In this document: positions 62,814-64,000 of the stretch, in pieces | How the letters are laid out: the number at the start of each line of letters is the position of its first letter | How positions within the stretch are numbered: position 1 is the stretch's first letter | NCBI GenBank assembly: GCA_036417435.1 | Contig: CM070899.1 | Coordinates: 103,604,368-103,668,367, forward strand | From: Inia geoffrensis | Taxonomy: Eukaryota; Chordata; Mammalia; Artiodactyla; Iniidae | Length of the DNA: 64,000 nt | Reading direction: 5' to 3' | The notes under the pieces: model-generated | Told to the model about the DNA's origin: nothing | Seen by the model: only the letters and a program-made list of their open reading frames with translations | Databases searched by the model: none | Made by a program: the position numbers and the translations under genes

Positions 62814-62840
62814 TATATATATATATACATATACATATAT
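62746..62840. repeat. Dinucleotide tract (TG)n(TA)n(CA)n(TA)n
   Basis: About 95 bp of TG, TA, then CA and TA/CA repeats. The TG and CA runs are complementary, so the tract can fold on itself. It follows GAATCTTAAAAC, the place where L1 3' UTRs carry TA-rich DNA. Core monomers have about 20 bp here, containing GGTACCGGTATG. Confidence 0.95.
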
Positions 62841-63727
62841 CTCCATAAGAGAATCAAGTGTGTGTAGAGCGGCATGAACACAGCAGTGAAAATCCGCTAA
62901 ACCCCATTATAAAAATAAATTTCAAAAACAGAACGCAAAGACATGGAAATAAGAGAGAAATCCTTAAATTATTCGTTCAGCACTTGTGATGAAACCTGGA
63001 TTTCACACATCTACACCCACAGCTGGGTGAGACATAAGGCTGGACACTTGGGGCTGAGGGGATTGATGAGGTTCGGTGAGCAAATGTACACGCTTTGAAA
63101 TAACTCTGCATGCTAGCCATTCAAAGGTTTCAAAATCTCCAGGTTTAAGGGATTCTTCCTTCAGCTAAAACATGAATGGGAAACTAAAAGGCTGGAACAC
63201 CATGTGATTGGGCAAGGTTTCTAAAACCCATCTCAGTTTTTGTCCCCTGGTACTCGGATTCGCCATTCCAGATGCTTTAATAACAATCTCCACACTTGGA
63301 GAGTCAGTGCCCTTGACCTCCTCTTTGGCACACTATGCAATTTCTGCAGAGGATGAAAGGAATACGGAGAACCAATTGGAGACTCACTGTAGGTGTTTGG
63401 AGGGGCACATTTAACTCATAATTTACCACCAGGAAGAATAATTAACCAAAGGCTCAGCCTGCCTTGCTGGTACCAGAAAAGTGCCTGAAACAATCCTGTG
63501 GCTTTGCGGCCAGCTCACAAGAAAATGAGTTGAAAAAAGGAGCTCAGGGGCACTGCAATTCACAAGCCTGCAGTTATAAAGGACAACTATGGTCCAAAAA
63601 TATATTGAAGTAAGGCTGCGAAGAGGACTTGAAAGCGAGGCACAATTGCAGGAAACAGATTTCAGGAGGTAGATTGGAATTGCATTTAAAGCATATGAAA
63701 AGGGGCAGAACTTCGACAATGATGCAT

Positions 63728-63799
63728 TTGGCCAAAAAGGGCATATGCGTTTTTTCCTGAATATATTCAAGAAAAAATGCATACGCCATTTTTGGCCAA
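63728..63799. repeat. Palindrome, degenerate 72-bp copy in the outlying monomer
   Basis: Keeps TTGGCC...GGCCAA ends and the TGAATATATTCA centre, with several arm mismatches (for example GCCATTTTTGG). Since the most diverged copy has the 72-bp layout, that form is probably ancestral and the shorter states derived. Confidence 0.9.
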
Positions 63800-64000
63800 C
63801 GGAGCAAGCGAGCAATGGAAATCCGCACTACATGAAGTCTCTCTTCCCACCAGTCAAAAAAGACATCTGAAAAATGTATTTAAACCAGAAAGGTAGGACA
63901 GGCCACGGAGAACAGGGAGCCTTGTTATGCTGATGGGCGGGATGTTAATTGCCAACAGCCACTCTGGAGAAGTGTATGGTGTTTCCTGAAACATCTATAA

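Larger units (their letters stand above)
62425..64000 (+). repeat. Strongly diverged satellite monomer beyond the telomere-like block
   Basis: Same satellite, same orientation, entered at the GATGATTCTAA position of the monomer (275 bp after the conventional start) and running to the window end. Divergence from core monomers is much higher than anywhere in the main array. Many core CpGs read TpG, CpA or unrelated bases here (GCGTATGC becomes GCATATGC; TTCGGGAGGTCGATTGG becomes TTCAGGAGGTAGATTGG). The long antisense frame is broken. The palindrome persists at 63,728-63,799. Confidence 0.93.

Overview
This window is mammalian (eukaryotic) heterochromatin. I see no gene likely to be functional. 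Positions 1-55,254 are one uninterrupted, head-to-tail satellite array: 31 complete monomers of 1,742-1,755 bp plus a partial monomer at each end. The monomer length, the L1 3' ends of cetartiodactyl type and the degenerate telomere-like DNA next to the array suggest a whale. The best match from memory is the 'common cetacean satellite', reported as about 1.75 kb in most whales and shorter in delphinoids. That identification is inference; no search was run.

Layout. (1) 1-55,254: satellite array, very homogeneous up to about 52.5 kb and increasingly diverged from about 53.6 kb. (2) 55,252-56,098: 5'-truncated L1 3' end with A-rich tails. (3) 56,099-57,289: GC-rich single-copy-looking DNA of unknown nature. 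(4) 57,290-57,553: a 66-bp minisatellite with four copies. (5) 57,600-58,985: wreck of a gammaretrovirus-like endogenous retrovirus (reverse transcriptase, integrase C-terminus and env transmembrane remnants), followed by possible LTR-like DNA to 59,967. (6) 59,968-62,427: a 2.46-kb block of degenerate CCCTAA hexamers organised as a 162-168-bp higher-order repeat. (7) 62,425-64,000: one strongly diverged copy of the same satellite, in the same orientation.

Main observations. About 0.8 kb of every monomer is derived from the 3' end of an L1 element. It aligns, block by block, with the L1 fragment at 55,252 in this same window. A near-perfect palindrome of up to 72 bp sits at the 5' edge of that L1-derived part in every monomer, and it occurs in five centre-length states (60, 63, 70, 71 and 72 bp). 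These states, a 4-bp GAGA indel and a few 1-2-bp deletions account for the monomer lengths I checked. The array has no single higher-order period. Instead, near-identical blocks recur at offsets of 1, 2, 4, 5, 6 and 12 monomers, a patchwork typical of unequal exchange and gene conversion. Core monomers carry CpG and GC changes that the diverged edge copies and L1 lack.

The many open frames of 60-199 codons in the array are by-products of tandem copying. Several of the longest are open only if GTG is accepted as a start. The 263- and 277-codon frames near 60-61.6 kb are translations of the telomere-like hexamer.
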